Below the pieces are notes generated by a model. The model worked only from the letters and a program-made list of their open reading frames with translations, was not told the origin of the DNA and searched no databases. From Podocnemis expansa (lineage: Eukaryota > Chordata > Testudines > Podocnemididae), in assembly GCA_007922195.1 (NCBI GenBank), contig ML682001.1, forward strand, positions 750,084-814,083: 64,000 nt of DNA. Direction: 5' to 3'. Below, in pieces: positions 54,301-60,300 of this stretch; positions within the stretch are counted from its first letter, which is position 1, and each line of letters starts with the position of its first letter. Made by a program: the position numbers and the translations under genes.

Positions 54301-57300
54301 AGGTGATGCTAGCAAGATTCAATCCATAGCATTGCCAGACAGACACATAGAGGAAGATTGTACAGCTATAGAGCAATAACCCCACACCTTCAAACCTCAC
54401 CAGTTGATTGGGGGCCCTAGAAGCTATATGAAACAGCTGTCCCACAACTTTGAAACCTGGGTCAAAAACTCCAGAGTCCAATCTACCCTCCTGCTTACAT
54501 TGTCCTCTGGTGAGGAGAGCTGGTCAGGAATTTTTCCATCTAAAAATTTTGATTCATCAAAATCAACACTGTTTGTGAACAGGGTCAGGTTCAGCAAATT
54601 TCTCAACTTGGAAAAATGTCGAGCACAACATTTCAAAGATGCTGAAATGTTTCATTTTGACATTTCCTAAATGAAAAATTACTTTTTTGGGAGAAAATGG
54701 CTTTTTTATTGCTAGTTGAAGCTAATTAGACTGGAAAAAAAAATCAAAACTGCAATGTTTTGAACTTATTGAAATGAACTTAAAAGAAAAAATGTTTTTG
54801 GTGCATGACAGGATTTATACTTTTGACTTTTTATATCCTGATTCGAGACAGGACAAGTTCTGAACTCTTGAAAATATTTGCAAAATAGGAAAATCATGTC
54901 CTACTCCTCTGTGCCCAAACCACAGACGATAGCAGTCTGTTACAGAGTCAGCTGAGAAGTCTTGTCTCTTTACCTCAAGCTACATCTGCTCATGCCTTTA
55001 GTGCCAGAGGTTACTGGTTCAATCAACCAGCGTCTCTGACAACATGGTGGTCATCACACCTACACTGTCTGTTAGCGATGCTGCAGCTGCCCTGCTGCTT
55101 ACAAAACTTGTACGCATGTTCATAGTGCAGATATGGTCAGAAAGATTTAAAAATAAGCATCAAGAAAATGATTTCAATATTAAAGCTGTAAACATTTAAA
55201 GTCACTAATTTCACACAGGCATGTGTGAATTTCTCTGTCATTGATACTAAATTCCTTTTCAGCATGTATGCAGTTAAAGGGTGGCCTTTTTTAAAGACTA
55301 ATTTAATCTGTTGATGAGCTGATAAACTCTGCCAGCTGAATATTTCCATATATAGGAACGTTTGATTTAAGAGACCTCAGGTTAAAGTTACAAGCCCATG
55401 AGTCTTCACTGTTTAAAAGCTCCTCAGGAAAGGAGGCCAAAAAGCTGAGGAACTTTGAATTCAGGAATTTAAACTCCACTGATGAAGCTATATAGAGCTT
55501 GTGAGAAACCCCACCGCATACAATAGTGCTGGCCTGCTCTTGACTCAGAAAATTATATACAAACCATGACTGCCCTCTAGTGCAACAGAAAGATTAGAAT
55601 ACCTAGCAGACCGACTGCCAAAATGTCATATTTTCTACCCCAGTTTTCTTCTTTAAAGGTAAATTTTAAAGTATTCTTGACTGTGTTATTAATTTAAGAG
55701 ACAGGAAGTGCATGGTGGCCAAGATGATTTTGCTGAAGCATGCTACCCTTGGGAATGTCCCATATCTGAACATATTTCCACCTTAATAATCAATAAACAA
55801 TTTTGAATTTAATTTAATATTACAGCTTGGACAGCACATGATGGCAGGAGGCAGATTCTGCTTGGCCTATCAAGGATATGAACAATAGCATTGACTTTCC
55901 AAGGGGAAGCATGGTGAAGATTGACTATCCAGTATGTCATACTCGGCATTTTGATCTTGATGTCTCATTAGATAACTACCGATCTTATCCCAAAGTCTCT
56001 GGTTCGCCAAGGCTGGAGAACTGAGCAACTAATTCATAATTAAGGATTGATTTCTTGAGCTTTCATGAGCAGATCACAACCTTCTTGAATTTATCCCTAG
56101 ATTTTCATCATAGGAGTGTCATGCATAATATTAAACTTTGAAATTCCCACTATGTTGTTGGTTTGTTGCATAAATTAGATGAAATTGTTTATGTACCCTG
56201 ATTGGGTGGTTTATGTAACTATTCAATACTACACAGATTTTGAATATTACAACTAGGGCTAGGCAATTTATTGATTGATTGACTGCCAGAAACTCTTTTT
56301 TAGTGAGAAGGGTGGATTTGGTGACATTGAAACATTTTCTGAATTCATATGGATTTTTACTCAATTGTTCTGGTCACAAAATATTCTAAAAAATAATTTA
56401 GATAACTTAAAAATGAAACTTTTCCATTTTTCAGTTTGAAATTACTTTTTGTTTAAAAATTTCCTTTAATTTTCTTAAACAATCAAAAAATTTAAAATGG
56501 GTGAAATTGATACAAATTGTTTCCACTTTGTCAAAATCAAATGTTTTGTTTGATCCCTGTTTCATCTTTTCCATTTGTTGATTTTTTAAAAAAAAATGTT
56601 TTTAGTGTAAGGCAGAGTTAGAAGCTATGCCTAACAGCTTCTGGGGTGGGGGGCACAACTAATCTGCATGGGTTTAGTATTTGCATGAGCACAAAGAACA
56701 TATTAGCATAAATATACTATGGGTGCAGAGCAATACGGGTAAAAGTATTTGGGATTAATATGATCACAGATTTGTCATTATCTGTAATTCTACTGAAGGG
56801 AAACGTGAGATATCGTCTTTTGTAATATGCTACTCTCTTGCTGGATCAACCTCTGGTTAGGTTAGTTAAAGGGTAAAAGCTACCCCTAGCAAAAAAAAGA
56901 AACTTGTAGGAGAGGCCACTTCCTGTTTCAGCCTGAAAAAGTTAAGACAGGGATGGGGGGTTGCATAGCCACTTCTGGAGCTATGCCCTGAGGCATTGCC
57001 TCACCCCCTGACCCCCTTGTCAAATGATAGATTTGGCTGGGCGTCTTATGAAGCCTTTCTTGTTATTTTAGTGGAAAAAGCTGTTTGCAGCTACTGGAGG
57101 TTTAAGAGCTGAAATCACTGAGAAAGGCAAACCCTCTCTCTGAGCTGAAATCACTTAAGAGGAGCAGCAGATGGAGTGAATGACCAGCGGGTGGAGCCAG
57201 CGGACGGTGAGAGCGTCCAGCGGCCGGCTGGACGGCATGAGTGACCAGCGGGCAGAGTCAGCAGCTGGTCAGAGTGGAGTATGAGTGACCAGTGGGAGGA

Positions 57301-60300
57301 GCTGATGGCCAGTGGGTAGAACGAGGGAACAGGGAGAGCGGCCAGAGGCAGGCGGACGGTATGAGTGACCACAGGCAGAGCTGGCGGACAGTGGGTGGAT
57401 TCAGCAGCTGGTGAGAGCAGAGTGTGAGTGATCAGTGGGTGGAGCCGGTGTACAGTGGGCAGAGCCCAGAGGACAGCGCTAGTGACCAGTGGTTGGCGCT
57501 GGCAGATAGCTGGGGTGAAGACACTCCCTACATACTGTGGAGTTTGTTGGGAGCCTGTTTTGCACTGATTCTCCAGATCAGTGCTGGGTTTGCTATTGAG
57601 TTTATGTGCTGTTATGCTGTATGGGATCATGTTGGGAACCTCTTCTGCACTGATTTTCCAGATCAGTGCTGATTTTTGTTATTTGGCCGTTTACACTCTG
57701 TTTTTACTAGTATTAAAAGTTTTTTATGCTACACTCAGACTCATGCTTGCAAATGGAGATGCATTACCTCTTTAGCGTGCCCAGGAGACAGTGCATGATT
57801 TCCCAAAAATCTGGGTGGGGGCTTGAGCCAGTTGGTGGTGTTACATTATTTGGAAACCCCTAAATATAGAACCTGGCTCTTGTTCTGCCATCTCACCATG
57901 GCAGAAGGGTTGTATTAGTTTTACATAAAATAATTCCCTCCTCACTGATTTTCTTGAAATTGTCCATGCACTGAAAAATGCGTCATCCTCACAGTTCTAA
58001 TTACAACCAAACTTAAGTTTGAAATTCAGATATTCAGATATTAAGCATAAAATTCATTTCCTGTGAGCATTCATGCTTGTAAAACCTAATCACTCCAGTG
58101 TCTGTGTAAAGCAAACAGGATGGGGTCACAAACAAAGAGCAGCAACATTTGTTTTTACAATTGATCAGCTATCAGGAGAATTTCCTAGCTGTCTGATCAT
58201 CTCTACTGATGACACAGGCTAAACCTGCAGTGCTCACATTCCCATTCTTGTGTATTTTATACTCACATTCTGGCAATCCACCACAGCCCCGTACTCCACT
58301 AGGATTTTGGCAATTTCCACATCTCTTTTCCTACAGCTTGCATGCAGCACAGTGTCACCATGTCTCTGTAATGGGCAAGCAATGTTTTGCCTATTAATTA
58401 CACACACACACACCCCACACACAGCGCAGATGCTCCTGTTTTCACTTTAGAGAATTACTTGGTATCTGATGCAGAATACTGAAGGGTTAACTTGTTCTGA
58501 ACATTCAAATGGCACACTTTCCACTCACACAGCTCTATCAAGGCATCCCATGCCTAGTTTGTTGCACCTTTGCAGCCAGCTATTTCCTGTCTTCCCCCAC
58601 TGCCCTGCCTAACTGCGAGTCATCTGCTATTCTTCCTCCATCTCCCCCATCGCTTTCCCCATGCTCCAAAGGGGTAGCTATGTAAGTCTAGTTCAGTAAA
58701 ACAAGCAAGCAGCCTTGTGGCACTTAAAGGCTAACAAATTTATTTATTGTGTAGGTGATTGTGGCACCCGACCTGGCTGGAGGGTGCCTCCTGCTGGTGA
58801 TACTAGGGAGTTAGCCTCATTGTGTCCTCCTCCAGGCAATCGGTGCTTCGCCTCCTACCTGCAGGACTCTGCGCTGAGTCCTTGTCTGGTTTTAGCTCTC
58901 TGGCCAAGCCTATCAGTCCTCCCCTTCTGGGGTGTCTGGGAACAAAGGAGTCCATAGCCCCAGCCCCAGGTGGCACAGGCAAATACAAAGTCAGTAGTTC
59001 TGGCCTCCAAGTGGGGTTGGCAAATACAAAGTCAGGAGCCCCAGCCACCAGGCAGGGCAAGTGGATGCTACAGTTCACTGCCCAGCCCTCAGGTGGGGTC
59101 AGGCATGCACCAGATGGGCAAAAGCACTGCTTGAACCCCTCAGCAGCCCTGGCATGGGGTTCAAGCACTCCAGGTGGTTGGGAAAGGAAAGGGATGAGGA
59201 GGAGGATGCAGGTCTATCCATCTCCACTGTGTCCCAGCCCAGGGCCCTACCAGTGACCGAGGGGTCAGTCACTGAGTCAGCGGGGCTCCTGCCACAATGC
59301 ACTGACACAGATCTGCTCTTCTGGCAGCTGCACGGCCGTCCCCTTCCCTTGGGCTACTTCCTCCCAACTTGGGCCCAGATTAATGGCTCAATAGGGGGTA
59401 GAAGCCGTCGGCATTTTCCAGGTAGATCGCCCATGGGATCCTGGCGAAACCCTCTGCGTCCTTTGGCAGCAGGTCCGGGAATTCCTCTAGCCTGTTGGCA
59501 GAGGGCAGCTCCTCCAGGTCACAGGGGCCTTCTGCTGCTGGCGGCTCTTCCTCGACCGAAGGGAGATCCTGCAGGTCGCAGGGCTGGTAGGGGTGTCTGT
59601 CCTCAGCCTCTCCCAGCTCCAGGTCAGCCCCAGAAAGGAGCAACTGGTGATGGCCCCAGCGGACCTTGGGGCACCTCCCCAGTTTGCAGCCTCCAAGTCA
59701 CTGGGTGCAGGCAAGCTAGGTAGGTTGTCAGTCCCTCTTGTTGGAGAGGACGGGGTGCCCCAATTGACAGGGGCCCAGCCTCATCCAGCTCGCCACCTCC
59801 AAGGAGGCATGTCCTTCCCTGGTGGCAGCTCAGCCCCTACTGAGCTACCAGGCTGGGCTTTTATACTTCCTGGTCCTGTCTTGGCTCCACCCCTCTGCCT
59901 CCAGGGTCAGGGCCCTGCAGTTCCTAGGTCTGGCCAGAAGGGGTGTTCAGGCCGTTCCTCGAACCCAGGATCTGAGAAGGGCCACAGCTCCCTGCTACAT
60001 ATTAGATGAACTTTTGTGGGAGAAAGTCCTACTTTATCAGACGCTTCATGACGTGGGATTTTTCTCCCACGAAAGCTCATGCAATAAATAAATTCGTTAG
60101 TCTTTAAGTGCCACAGGAGTCCTTGTTTGTTTCCCTCTACCCACGTATCTCAGCCCCAGACTTCAATTCCAGGCCTGGGTACTCTGACATGAAAGCAGCT
60201 ACAGATGCTGCTAACTTGGGTTACTTTTCCACACCGTTTCCTTTCTGTTTTTCACTGCATTATTAACCCTTCTATTTTACTATCTGGCAAACACCAGTGT

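Larger units (their letters stand above)
52769..58266 (-). other. TRPN1 intron, longest in window
   Basis: 5.5 kb, phase 0. Contains a tiny insertion with an 11-bp duplication (53562-53627), AT-rich repeats (54520-54800, 56380-56600) and a GC-rich minisatellite-like block (57150-57530) followed by a short direct repeat. No exon recognised. Confidence 0.75.

Noticed and set aside
59061..59723. 220-codon open frame on the plus strand
   Set aside because: Lies in the GC-rich insertion; overlapping frames are open on both strands, composition is Pro/Arg/Gly-rich and no domain is recognisable. Likely chance.
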